In this document: piece by piece, positions 7,857 through 16,791 of the stretch
How the letters are laid out: each line of letters starts with the position of its first letter
Position numbering within the stretch: position 1 is the first letter of the stretch
Assembly: GCF_003050965.1 (NCBI RefSeq)
Contig: NZ_QAOU01000002.1
Span: 248,001-312,000 of the forward strand
Reading direction: 5' to 3'
Length of the DNA stretch: 64,000 bases
From: Nitrosospira sp. Nsp2
GTDB taxonomy: Bacteria; Pseudomonadota; Gammaproteobacteria; Burkholderiales; Nitrosomonadaceae
Notes under the pieces: generated by a model
The model's database searches: none
What the model was told of the DNA's origin: nothing
The model's input: only the letters and a program-made list of their open reading frames with translations
Translations under genes and position numbers: made by a program

Positions 7857-10109
7857 ATGAAACAAGCGAAAAAACCCGCGCGCGGGGAAGAACTGGCGCT
7901 ATGGGGCGGACTCGAATGCACCGTGAACCGGGTGGCCGACGAATACTTCAGCCAGCTCGCGCGCAACGGACACCTCGAGCGCCTGTGCGATCTGGAGCGG
8001 TTCGCCAGCCTTGGCATCCGCGCGATCCGCTACCCGGTGCTATGGGAGCATATGGCGCCCGATGGAGTCGATCAAATCAACTGGCAATGGTCCGACGCGC
8101 GCTTGCCCGAATTGCAGGCCCGGGGCATTATGCCAATCGTGGGCCTGGTGCACCACGGCAGCGGCCCGAAGTACACCAGCCTGACCGATCCGAATTTCCC
8201 CGAACAGCTGGCTGCCTTTGCCGCGGCAGTGGCGCGGCGGTATCCCTGGGTGGAGTATTACACGCCGGTGAATGAACCGCTCACAACGGCCCGCTTCAGC
8301 GGACTGTATGGATTGTGGTATCCCCATGGTCGAGACGATGCGGTCTTTATCGAGGCGTTGTTGAACCAGTGCCGCGCAGTGGTGTTATCCATGCGCGAGA
8401 TTCGCCGGGTGACCCCCCAGGCAAAACTGGTGCAGACCGACGACCTGGGCAAGACCTACAGTACCGCGCGACTGTCCGACGTGGCGGAATTCTATAATGC
8501 ACGCCGCTGGCTGGGGTGGGATCTCCTGTGCGGAGCAGTAGGGGTGGCGCATCCGTTATGGGAGTATCTGACCAGCACGGGCATCCCTGCGTCGCGGCTG
8601 CTCTGGTTCAAGGACAACCCGTGCGTGCCCGATATTATCGGCATCAACTATTACGTCACCAGCGAGCGGTGGCTGGATAACCGCCTCGAACGCTATCCCG
8701 GTCACCATGTTACTGATTATCGCGGCCATCGCTTTGTCGATATCGAGCCCGCGCGCGTGCTCGCGACGCCGACACCAGGGGTCGGGCCGCTGCTTGAAGA
8801 AGCCTGGGGCCGGTACCGGGTGCCGCTCGCGGTTACCGAGGCGCACATCGACGCGCGCCGCGAGGATCAGATGCGCTGGCTGGTTGAAATCTGGGAGGCG
8901 GCAAGGAAGGCAAGGCAGCAGGGCGTTGACGTGCGCGCGGTCACGGTATGGGCGCTGCTGGGTTCATATGACTGGAACTGTCTCGTTACGCAATGCAGAG
9001 GGTATTACGAGCCCGGTCCTTTCGATGTGCGGTCGGGCAAGCCCCGACCCACGGCTGTCGCCGCCCTTATGCGCGACCTCGCGGCAGGACGTCCGTTATC
9101 TCACCCGGTGTTGAAAGGGCAGGGATGGTGGCGCCGCCCGGGCCGCCTCACCTGCGCGCCGGTGGCTACGGGCACCGCTGTTGCTTCCCTGTATCCCGAG
9201 CACCATCAGGCAACCGATGAGAGCGTGCAGCCGATTCTCATCACAGGCGCAAGCGGCACATTGGGGAGGGCGTTTGCGAAAATCTGCGAGGAGCGGAACC
9301 TCACCTACAAGCTGTTGAGCCGCCAGGAACTGGATATTGCAGTCCAGGACTCCGTGGATTTGGCCGTGTCGCGCTACCAGCCGTGGGCAATCATCAACGC
9401 CAGCGGCTACGTGCAGGTGGACAATGCCGAGCATGAATTCGAACGTTGCTTCCGCGAGAATGTGCTGGGGCCCGCGGTTCTTGCCGGCGTTTGCAAGATG
9501 CGAGGCATCCAGCTGCTGACGTACTCCAGCGATCTCGTATTCGACGGGGGTCAGCGCTTCCCTTACCTGGAGAGCCACACCGTCAAGCCATTGAATAACT
9601 ATGGAAGGAGCAAGGCCGAGGCGGAACGCAGGGTCCGGGAAACCTGCCCCGACGCGCTGGTGGTGCGCTCCAGCGCATTTTTCGGGCCATGGGACAATTA
9701 CAATTTCATTACCCTCGCCTTGAAAGCGCTGGCGGACGGCCAACCATTTCCTGTCTCGACAGACATCACCATTTCACCCACCTATGTGCCAGACCTGGTG
9801 CATGCCAGCCTGGATCTGCTTATCGACCGGGCAGCGGGAATCTGGCACTTGACTAACGCGCATGCGCTCACCTGGGCAGAGCTTGCCGCCATGGCTGCCG
9901 AAAAAGCGGGCATCGACAACGCCGGCCTGGTTGCGCGCGCCAGTCATGAGCTTGGCTATGCCGCGGCTCGTCCCGCCTACAGCGCGCTCTCCAGCGAGCG
10001 GGGCATTATTCTGCCGACGCTCGACAACGCCCTGGACCGTTATTTGGCGTCCAGACGGCAAGAAATGGCGATGGAGTCAACGGAGAAAGCCACCGGCATG
10101 CGTAAATAA
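7857..10109 (+). CDS. Glycosidase (GH1-like) fused to RmlD-like sugar reductase
   Basis: A 750-residue two-domain protein. Residues 1 to about 420 form a (beta/alpha)8 glycosidase of GH1 type, with the putative acid/base Glu140 in TPVNEPLT and the putative nucleophile Glu328 in LAVTEAHID. From about residue 458 a Rossmann domain of the RmlD (dTDP-4-dehydrorhamnose reductase)/extended SDR family follows: ITGASGTLG, a YSSDLVFDGG segment, and the catalytic YGRSK near residue 582. There is no signal peptide, so it is cytoplasmic. It may couple hydrolysis or binding of a glycan to nucleotide-sugar reduction, but this is inference. No good ribosome site precedes the ATG at 7857. The following ABC exporter may be functionally linked. 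Confidence 0.82.
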   Translation: MKQAKKPARGEELALWGGLECTVNRVADEYFSQLARNGHLERLCDLERFASLGIRAIRYPVLWEHMAPDGVDQINWQWSDARLPELQARGIMPIVGLVHHGSGPKYTSLTDPNFPEQLAAFAAAVARRYPWVEYYTPVNEPLTTARFSGLYGLWYPHGRDDAVFIEALLNQCRAVVLSMREIRRVTPQAKLVQTDDLGKTYSTARLSDVAEFYNARRWLGWDLLCGAVGVAHPLWEYLTSTGIPASRLLWFKDNPCVPDIIGINYYVTSERWLDNRLERYPGHHVTDYRGHRFVDIEPARVLATPTPGVGPLLEEAWGRYRVPLAVTEAHIDARREDQMRWLVEIWEAARKARQQGVDVRAVTVWALLGSYDWNCLVTQCRGYYEPGPFDVRSGKPRPTAVAALMRDLAAGRPLSHPVLKGQGWWRRPGRLTCAPVATGTAVASLYPEHHQATDESVQPILITGASGTLGRAFAKICEERNLTYKLLSRQELDIAVQDSVDLAVSRYQPWAIINASGYVQVDNAEHEFERCFRENVLGPAVLAGVCKMRGIQLLTYSSDLVFDGGQRFPYLESHTVKPLNNYGRSKAEAERRVRETCPDALVVRSSAFFGPWDNYNFITLALKALADGQPFPVSTDITISPTYVPDLVHASLDLLIDRAAGIWHLTNAHALTWAELAAMAAEKAGIDNAGLVARASHELGYAAARPAYSALSSERGIILPTLDNALDRYLASRRQEMAMESTEKATGMRK

Positions 10110-10267
10110 GCACCACGCCGGTGCCGTGGCCGGCAGGCACGGCTGTCGCGCGACTGCCAGGAGTTCTTACACACGACGCTATATATATCAGGGACCGCAA
10201 TCAGCGACCGGAAAACATTCACAGGCGGTCGCCAGTTCGACTTTAACCCAATCAAAAAGGCAACGTT

Positions 10268-12097
10268 ATGTTCGCATTCTTTGAACAGCTTGTACGACCC
10301 ACCGATGTACCCGTCAAGCCGCCGCCTTCAGGCTTGCTGGCTTTCTACTGGCACTTTGTCAGCCAGACCAAGGGTCTTTATGCCGCCTTGTTTGCGACTG
10401 GCCTGGCAGTCGCACTGATCGATACCCTGGTCCCGGTATTCATCGGCCACTTCGTGCAGATCATGGAGGCGTCCGCGCGGCCAGAGGCATTGCACGATGC
10501 TATTCCCATGCTGATCGGCATGTCGCTGCTGGTACTGATCGGCAGGCCCCTGGCAGTCCTGATAGACAGCTTCATTCGCCATAACGCGGTGGTGCCGGGC
10601 GTGACCAGCCTGATCCGCTGGCAGAGCCACTGGCATGTCGTCCGGCAGAGTTGGACGCTGTTTCAGAACGACTTCGCGGGGCGCATCGCAAACCGGGTAA
10701 TGAACACGAGCGACGCGGTTCGGGAATGCGTCGTATCGAGTATCCATGCGGTCTGGTATATCGCGGTCTACGGTGCCTCGGCATTATTCCTGATGGGCTC
10801 TGCCGATTGGCGGTTGGCGATTCCCACCGCGTTATGGTTCATTTCGTACATATTTTTCCTTCACTACTTCGTACCCCGCATGCGTGACCTGTCCAGGCAC
10901 AGCAGTGAACGAAGCTCGATACTGATGGGTCGGGTGGTGGACAGCTATACGAATATCCTTACCGTCAAGCTGTTCTCGCGCGCGACCGATGAAGACGCGT
11001 ATGTGCGCGAAGCAATCGAGGATCACACTGGCGCAATAGCGGCGCACATGCGTCTGATAACCAAATTCACCACCACATTGGCGTTGCTGAACGCGCTTTT
11101 ATTGGTGGGCACCTCCTCCATCGGACTGCTGTTGTGGTCCCAGGGAGTGCTTGAAGCGGGGATCGTGGCGATGGCAGTTCCGCTGGCCTGGACGATAGCA
11201 AATACGGCCGGATGGGTCAGTTGGGAGATGAACCGAGCCTTCGAAAACATCGGCGTGGTGCAGGACGGCATGGAAACCATCGCCGTAGTGAACACGATGC
11301 CCGATCGCCCGGCGGCACGTAATTTGGACGTGAGTACAGTCCATGGCGAAATCAGGTTCGAAAGGCTGACCTTCACTTATGGCCGCAGCGATGGCCGCAA
11401 GGTACTGGATAGCCTCAACTGCACCATCCGCCCGGGCGAACGCGTTGGATTGGTCGGAAGCTCCGGCGCCGGAAAATCGACGCTCATCAATCTGTTGCTG
11501 CGCTTTTACGAGATCGAGGCTGGGGGTATCCGGATTGATGGCCTGGATATCCGGGAATTGACACAGGACAGCTTGCGTCGCGCGATCGGGGTCGTGGCTC
11601 AGGATACCTCGTTGCTGCACCGTTCCATCGCGGAAAACATTGCTTATGGCAGTACCGGGGCGACGCCGGCGCAGATTGCGGCGGCCGCCCGGCGCGCGCA
11701 GGCGCACGACTTCATCGTGAGCCAACGGGACTGGAAAGGACGGATCGGCTACGATGCGCACGTGGGCGAGAGAGGGGTGAAGCTCAGCGCAGGGCAAAGG
11801 CAGCGCATCGCAATTGCCCGCGTTGTGCTGAAGAATGCCCCCATTCTGTTGCTCGACGAGGCTACCTCGGCGCTCGACAGTGAAGTGGAACTTGCGATTC
11901 AGGATCAGTTGCTCGGATTGATGGAGGGCAAGACGGTCATCGCTATCGCGCACCGCCTTTCGACCATTGCCTGCCTTGACCGGCTGCTGGTGCTGAACGA
12001 CGGACGCATCGTGGAACAGGGCACCCATGAGGAGCTTCTGCAGCTTAACGGCCAATATGCCATGCTCTGGCGCCACCAGTCCGGCGGATTCCTGTGA
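10268..12097 (+). CDS. ABC exporter, fused permease and ATPase
   Basis: A 609-residue half-transporter of the ABCB/MsbA type. An N-terminal six-helix membrane domain spans about residues 25-330. The ATPase domain has Walker A GSSGAGKST near residue 397, a Q-loop near VVAQDTS, the signature LSAGQRQRIAIAR near residue 504, Walker B ILLLDEATSALD and a switch His in AIAHRLST. Such proteins act as homodimers exporting lipids, glycolipids, peptides or drugs; the substrate is unknown. It begins 158 bp after the glycosidase-reductase gene in the same orientation, so a shared role in glycan or lipid-linked sugar export is possible. AAAGG about 10 nt upstream is a weak ribosome site. Confidence 0.92.
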   Translation: MFAFFEQLVRPTDVPVKPPPSGLLAFYWHFVSQTKGLYAALFATGLAVALIDTLVPVFIGHFVQIMEASARPEALHDAIPMLIGMSLLVLIGRPLAVLIDSFIRHNAVVPGVTSLIRWQSHWHVVRQSWTLFQNDFAGRIANRVMNTSDAVRECVVSSIHAVWYIAVYGASALFLMGSADWRLAIPTALWFISYIFFLHYFVPRMRDLSRHSSERSSILMGRVVDSYTNILTVKLFSRATDEDAYVREAIEDHTGAIAAHMRLITKFTTTLALLNALLLVGTSSIGLLLWSQGVLEAGIVAMAVPLAWTIANTAGWVSWEMNRAFENIGVVQDGMETIAVVNTMPDRPAARNLDVSTVHGEIRFERLTFTYGRSDGRKVLDSLNCTIRPGERVGLVGSSGAGKSTLINLLLRFYEIEAGGIRIDGLDIRELTQDSLRRAIGVVAQDTSLLHRSIAENIAYGSTGATPAQIAAAARRAQAHDFIVSQRDWKGRIGYDAHVGERGVKLSAGQRQRIAIARVVLKNAPILLLDEATSALDSEVELAIQDQLLGLMEGKTVIAIAHRLSTIACLDRLLVLNDGRIVEQGTHEELLQLNGQYAMLWRHQSGGFL

Positions 12098-12540
12098 TTC
12101 CGCCTGATTCAATGCCAGTGGTGTCCGCCCTGCGTGCGCAATCAACGGCTGTTCTAGTCCCCTGATTCCCCTGGGTCTTCGTCCCCTGGGTCTTGGCGCC
12201 AGCTTTCTGCTGAAGTCGGCGCGTTGGCATCCATAAATGCGCGCCATCGTCTCAAGAAGCCTGAGCAACAAAATCTACTCTTCTGTCATTAATCGTCATT
12301 ATTCTTTACGCATATCCACGCCCCGCCATCTTAGCGCCAAAAAAAACAAGACCCGATTTTCCGTCGCATTGAGGGGAACGTACGCTGGCGAACAGAGCTA
12401 AACGCTTTCGGGGACTAGCATGACATCCCTCGCCGCATGCAGTTTCTTTTTTCTAAAATAGGGCCTCGTCATATACGAATTGCCCTTTAGTAAAATGACG
12501 CGGCTCCAGATATCTTCGATGACTAAAACAGGAGGAGCAG
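12098..12540. other. Intergenic region with stress promoter
   Basis: It holds repeated CCCCTGGGTCTT motifs around 12,172-12,195 and a clear copy of the shared promoter element at 12,388-12,422. No gene seen. Confidence 0.5.
12388..12422 (+). promoter_or_regulatory. Putative stress promoter, copy for secreted Gly/Ser protein
   Basis: GCTGGCGAACAGAGC, with GCGAACAG at 12,388-12,395, then 20 nt and TAGCATG. The upstream 15 bases are identical to the copy at 3657-3671. The gene starts at 12,541. Confidence 0.68.
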
Positions 12541-13026
12541 ATGAAAGATATAGCGGTATCCATAAAAACTTGCGCCGTCGTGGTTGCTGCCGCAAGCCTC
12601 GCCTTTGGAAGTCTGGCTCACGCGGCAGGAGGATCGGACAAGGACGAAGGCAAGAGGACGTTGAGCCGTGAGACAACACATGGGAATGAAAGTACCCTCG
12701 GCACCACCGAACCCGGTACTTCCGGAAGCGGCGCATCACAAGGTTCCGGCAATAAAAGCAAGCCGCAAGGGGGCGCCCTAGGGGGGTCCTCGACCGATAA
12801 ATTCAGCAACACGGATACCGGTGGCGGCGGAAGCGGTTCTGGTGCACCGTTGCAGGGCGGTGTTACAACCAACAAGCAGGGGACTTCCGGTGGAGCCAAC
12901 AGCGCAGGTGGAATGCGCGGCACGGTTGGCAAGGACGCCGGGGCGGGACCCCATTCGGGATCTGGCACCGGCAGCGGTTCCGGTAGCGGCAGTGGTTCCA
13001 GCAGTGGTTCGGGTACGGGCAGATGA
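12541..13026 (+). CDS. Secreted Gly/Ser-rich low-complexity protein
   Basis: A 161-residue protein with a Sec signal peptide (MKDIAVSIKTC, hydrophobic core, cleavage near AHAAGG at residues 26-29). The mature chain is Gly, Ser and Thr rich and ends in GSGSGSGSGSSSGSG-type repeats. No known domain. It resembles the secreted protein at 4524 in design but not in exact sequence. It is probably disordered and exported to the periplasm or cell surface. AGGAGGAG at 12,531-12,538 is a strong ribosome site that sets the start. Function unknown. Confidence 0.72.
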   Translation: MKDIAVSIKTCAVVVAAASLAFGSLAHAAGGSDKDEGKRTLSRETTHGNESTLGTTEPGTSGSGASQGSGNKSKPQGGALGGSSTDKFSNTDTGGGGSGSGAPLQGGVTTNKQGTSGGANSAGGMRGTVGKDAGAGPHSGSGTGSGSGSGSGSSSGSGTGR

Positions 13027-13277
13027 AATCGCGGTTTCCCTAAGTATTCCCTCAGGTTTCATCAGTTCCTATCAGCTTCCATCAGCTTCCATGGGGCAGG
13101 CAAAGGAATACCACGGCCTGTCCCACGCTAGAAAGAGCACTTGGCAATAATCCGATTCAATAGCAAAAACACCACTAAAGACGAGAATGGACCTGGATTG
13201 TAACGGACGGTCCATCCACACTCACTCTTCATCGTCTCCTCTCAATACAACCCCCCATACTTCCGTAGGAGGAAAAA

Positions 13278-14435
13278 ATGGCGCTTAACTTACTTCAAGA
13301 CAAAGGCATTTCACTTGACAGGCAGCGGTTCACCTGGAAGGAACTGATACAACCCCCCATCAGCAAGCTGGATGACGACGCTTTCACTCGCGTCCGCGTT
13401 ATCCTGATGAACGGCATAGAGATGGAAGCGCTGCGTTTCTCGCATTCGTGCGCGCGCATGAATAACGACTTGAGGCTGCCGCTGGCAAAGGTCCGGCGGG
13501 TAGAGCACCACCAGGCTTCAATGGTGAATAACCTGCTCGGCGCCGATCACTCGACACTCGAGACGACCATAGGCTATGAACAGGTTGCAATCGAGGTTAC
13601 GGCGGTTGTGGCCCAGAACGAGCCTGACGAGTACCTGGCCCAGCTTTATCGCTTCGGCATGCTGGAGGATTTTGACCATCTCTACCGCTATACCGCGCTG
13701 CTTGACCGGCTGGAAGGCAAGGACGCCAACAATATCCTTCAATCCTATACGGACATCGTGCCGGGACGGCCGACTTCAGTGGAACATCGCGCGCCCGCGG
13801 ACGACTTGCGCGAACACTACAACCGGACTCAGGCGGCATTTATTTCAAAGCTGCACGCACTTACGATTCTGTCCAGCGAACAGCAAACCCACAATTTCTA
13901 CATGAACGTGGGGCCGCTGTACGCGGACCCGGTCGCGCGCCAGCTGTACGCGGAAATAGCATCGATAGAGGAACAGCACGTAACGCAATACGAGTCGATG
14001 ATCGATCCGAACGAGACCTGGCTGGAGAAATGGCTGCTGCATGAGGCAACCGAGGTTTATAACTATTACGGCTGCGTGCAGCAGGAGTCCGACCCGCATG
14101 TGAAGGCGATCTGGGAACGCTGCCTCGACTATGAGCTGGGACATCTGGAGCTTGTACGCGAACTATTCAAGAAGTACGAGCGCCGCGACCCGGCGGAAGT
14201 TCTTCCCGCGGAACTGCCCGAGCCTATCAACTATGCCAGCCAGCGCGAGTTTGTGCGTAAAGTGCTCAGTGAGGAAGTTGACTTACGCGCCCGCGGGACC
14301 CAGATCGTTGACAAAAGCCAGGAGGGCCGCGAGTCGCAGGAATACCGCGAGCATATGAACTCTTCGGGCTCGCCATCGGAAATCGTCGCGGCCGGCTACC
14401 AATGGTCGCCTGGCGCGGAACTTGTCCGCTCGTGA
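13278..14435 (+). CDS. Ferritin-like fold protein (large)
   Basis: A 385-residue, largely helical soluble protein. It contains E-x-x-H motifs typical of ferritin/rubrerythrin-like carboxylate di-iron centres: EEQHVTQYE near residue 235 and ELGHLE near residue 291, each with additional Glu residues one helix away (HEATEVYNYYG; EMEALRFSH). I cannot name a characterised family member. Its start at 13,278 follows AGGAGG at 13,267-13,272. It is followed after 51 bp by a second ferritin-like gene in the same direction, so the two are likely co-transcribed. A role in iron handling or peroxide defence is inference. Confidence 0.7.
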   Translation: MALNLLQDKGISLDRQRFTWKELIQPPISKLDDDAFTRVRVILMNGIEMEALRFSHSCARMNNDLRLPLAKVRRVEHHQASMVNNLLGADHSTLETTIGYEQVAIEVTAVVAQNEPDEYLAQLYRFGMLEDFDHLYRYTALLDRLEGKDANNILQSYTDIVPGRPTSVEHRAPADDLREHYNRTQAAFISKLHALTILSSEQQTHNFYMNVGPLYADPVARQLYAEIASIEEQHVTQYESMIDPNETWLEKWLLHEATEVYNYYGCVQQESDPHVKAIWERCLDYELGHLELVRELFKKYERRDPAEVLPAELPEPINYASQREFVRKVLSEEVDLRARGTQIVDKSQEGRESQEYREHMNSSGSPSEIVAAGYQWSPGAELVRS

Positions 14436-14486
14436 TCCATAGGTTCCGGGTGGACCCCCTTTTAGACACAATTCAGGAGATCAATC

Positions 14487-15221
14487 ATGGAAAGAAGTAC
14501 AGATGTGGGACTCAATCGCACCGGCGTCGATATGTCGCCGATCGATACGAAGGAAATGCTCGCGCTGAGCCGCGCCACACCTGCGTCATCCGGCGGGGAC
14601 GAAACGTCAATGGCTGCAGTGCGCAGGGAATATAACGCTGAAGCGGAAGATCTAGGCTCCATTCCGCCGCCGGGGACCCTCAAAGGTGTCGCCAGCACGG
14701 CAATGCAGAAACTGACGGGCAAGAACCCTGAAGCCTTTATTGACAAACTTGGTTGTCGGCTTGCCTTCGAACGTACTGGTGTCCGGCTTTATGACGCACT
14801 GATCGCCAAGTGTTCAACCGCGCCCGGGGCTGATATCCAGGTCCCGCTCGATACCTTATGGACCTTTCGCAACCAGGAGTTACAGCACTTCAAGCTCGTC
14901 GAGGCTGCCATACGTTCGATCGGCGCTGACCCCACCGCGCAGACGCCTTCCGCGGACGTCGATGGAGTGGCGTCGATGGGCCTGATTCAAGTACTGACCG
15001 ATCCCCGGACGTCGGTGGCGCAATGCCTGGAGGCTATTCTTATCGCGGAACTGGCGGATAACGATGCATGGCAGATGCTCATCCTTTTGGCTGAAAAAAT
15101 GGGGATGAACGATATGGCGCGTGATTTCAGGGTCGCACTCAACGAGGAGGACAACCACCTCATGCATGTCCGCCAATGGTACAAGCAGCTAGTACTTGAG
15201 GACGCTTCGCTCGCTTCTTAG
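14487..15221 (+). CDS. Ferritin-like fold protein (small)
   Basis: A 244-residue protein with a helical bundle after a disordered N-terminal 75 residues. Candidate metal ligands are the Glu in AFERTGVRLYDAL, ELQHFKLVE (E-x-x-H), the Glu in ILIAELADNDAW and EEDNHLMHV near the C-terminus, which is the ferritin-like pattern of four helices each giving a Glu or E-x-x-H. It has no signal peptide. It lies directly downstream of the 385-residue ferritin-like protein. GGAG at about 14,474 supports the ATG at 14,487. The substrate is unknown. Confidence 0.7.
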   Translation: MERSTDVGLNRTGVDMSPIDTKEMLALSRATPASSGGDETSMAAVRREYNAEAEDLGSIPPPGTLKGVASTAMQKLTGKNPEAFIDKLGCRLAFERTGVRLYDALIAKCSTAPGADIQVPLDTLWTFRNQELQHFKLVEAAIRSIGADPTAQTPSADVDGVASMGLIQVLTDPRTSVAQCLEAILIAELADNDAWQMLILLAEKMGMNDMARDFRVALNEEDNHLMHVRQWYKQLVLEDASLAS

Positions 15222-15547
15222 GGAGGCTTGCCATCAGGTGCAATCGAGGGCGACCGGCGGCAAGGGAAGGCCGGTCGCTCATCGCGTCGTATTTTCTGCG
15301 TCTTGCAGCTCCTATTAGCGCGTATAACCGCGCGTAAAATCGCATATGGCAGCGCAGGGTGCGGCGCCAGTTGCCTGCCGGGTTTCCGCAGAAATGTCTT
15401 CCGCGGAAAGGGCTTACTGAGGGGTTTAATAAGAGGCTGGCGGTGGAGGAATGTCACGCCGGAATCAACGCCACATTCCTCTCTCATTTCGCACATGGCG
15501 CAGATAAAGCCCGAGCGGGACTTTACCCCGGCTTGCTTCAGGTCCCG
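15222..15547. other. Convergent intergenic region
   Basis: It contains a strong hairpin (15,250-15,278) that could terminate the ferritin-like genes. Nothing else is recognised. Confidence 0.45.
15250..15278 (+). terminator. Strong hairpin, possible terminator
   Basis: GCGACCGGC and GCCGGTCGC form a perfect 9-bp stem around an 11-nt loop, 29 bp after the stop of the ferritin-like gene. Only a short T tract follows at a distance (TATTTT), so termination efficiency is uncertain. Confidence 0.5.
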
Positions 15548-16066
15548 TTAGCGCTTATCGCCAGATGAGCCCTGGATTTTTTGGGCATGCTCCAGATGGG
15601 AGACAAGCGCCGGGCGCACCTTGACGAGAAGGGCCTTCAGCTCTTCATTCTTGACGTTTGGCACCAGCTTGGTATCAGCCACGTCGATGACCTGTTGGTG
15701 GAGCTTGATTTCTGCGTCGATATAGGCTTTGTCGAATTCTTTTCCGCTCAGGTTCTTCAGTTTGTCGAGGTTCTTTTTGCCGTCGGCTTTCAGGCTCTTG
15801 CTGATGGGATTATCCTCGGGCGTCACCTTAAGTTTGGTTACCAGGTCCGTCGCCTGTTTATTCACGTCGGTGTGCTCGCCGATCATGCGGTGGGCGAAGG
15901 CGTGAACATCTTCATTCGATGCTTTCTTTTTCGCGAGCTCCCCATTTTCAATATCAACCTGATTGGCGGTCACTACAATGTGGGCGATTTGCGCATCATT
16001 GAGCTCGCCGGCCATGGCAAATGCCGGAAACATCAGGGTCGCTGCAAACACGAGTACTTTTTTCAT
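15548..16066 (-). CDS. DUF4142 periplasmic protein
   Basis: A 172-residue exported protein of the DUF4142 family. It has a signal peptide (MKKVLVFAATLMFPAFAMAG, cleaved about residue 19) and a helical ferritin-like body with VEIENGELAKKK-type and HMIGEHTDVN-type segments and a late VSHLEHAQ. DUF4142 proteins are predicted ferritin-like periplasmic proteins associated with stress; their activity is unknown. The ATG at 16,066 has GGAG upstream on the minus strand. A minus-strand copy of the shared promoter element lies about 95 bp upstream, tying it to the KGG and BON genes. Confidence 0.88.
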   Translation of the reverse strand: MKKVLVFAATLMFPAFAMAGELNDAQIAHIVVTANQVDIENGELAKKKASNEDVHAFAHRMIGEHTDVNKQATDLVTKLKVTPEDNPISKSLKADGKKNLDKLKNLSGKEFDKAYIDAEIKLHQQVIDVADTKLVPNVKNEELKALLVKVRPALVSHLEHAQKIQGSSGDKR

Positions 16067-16161
16067 TTTTAATCTCCTTATTGATGATGAGACGCGCCGC
16101 GATAAGCGGCGTAATATGCCGGGCGCTTATCTTGATAACTTGATAACAGCTCCGGCCCGGC

Positions 16162-16196
16162 AATGATGAGCCGTTAGTTGGGCAGTTTCTGTACGC
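16162..16196 (-). promoter_or_regulatory. Putative stress promoter, minus strand (DUF4142)
   Basis: On the minus strand GCTAGCGTACAGA (GCGTACAG core), then 20 nt, then CATCATT. The 13-base upstream box is identical to that before the BON gene at 18,436-18,448. Confidence 0.55.
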
Positions 16197-16334
16197 TAGC
16201 ATACAAAACTACCCTTAGTTAAAACAGGGTCTTAGCTCCGGCCTGTGCGCTACCGCACCGAACCAGGGACCATGGCGCGCGAGAATGCGAACAGGCGCTA
16301 TTGCCGAATAATATTATGTATGCAGGAGCCATTA

Positions 16335-16616
16335 ATGGACAATTCCTCGGACAGACAGGCGGATGAATTGAAGGATGACGAACCGGCGGATCAGCCCGCC
16401 GAGCAGCAAGTGGACCAGGCAACGGATGAATCGAGTGAAGGCGTACCCGTCAGCGAAGAGACTCACGGGAACAGAGTGGGAGAGAAGATAGAGAATCGCG
16501 CGTCCAAGAAACAGGAAACGCGCGAGGAAGCAAAGTCCGTCAGCGGCACCGAGCCGCATCATGATCCCAGAAATGAGAGCCCGGACTCGGGCCCGGCGCC
16601 GCTTGACCGGTATTGA
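16335..16616 (+). CDS. Small acidic, disordered protein
   Basis: A 93-residue, highly charged protein rich in Asp, Glu, Gln and Ser with no hydrophobic segment and no domain I recognise. AGGAG at 16,324-16,328 sets the start; the frame is open further upstream but without a ribosome site. A GCGAACAG sequence lies at 16,287-16,294, but its downstream box falls only 15 bp before the start, so its use as promoter is doubtful. It could be a small stress-induced hydrophilin-like protein; that is inference from composition. Confidence 0.55.
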   Translation: MDNSSDRQADELKDDEPADQPAEQQVDQATDESSEGVPVSEETHGNRVGEKIENRASKKQETREEAKSVSGTEPHHDPRNESPDSGPAPLDRY

Positions 16617-16791
16617 TATAAACGGAAGGGGCGGGTGCCGCCCTGGGGTATTGCCCCTCGGTATCGCCCTTCAGCCAGCGGGTCCGGATGGCGGCTAACG
16701 GCGGAAGGCCCGCGCAGCCGATAACGCGGCTGACAGGTGTAGTTGGAGGGCGCCCGGGGGCGCCGCGGATGCGGGTCCCCACATCTCTTTT

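Noticed and set aside
11099-12271. 390-codon minus-strand open frame over the ABC transporter
   Set aside because: Antisense to a gene with all ATPase motifs; no domain or ribosome site in the antisense frame.
16287-16321. GCGAACAG before the small acidic protein as a stress promoter
   Set aside because: The second box lies so near the ribosome site that the leader would be almost absent; kept only as a weak candidate.
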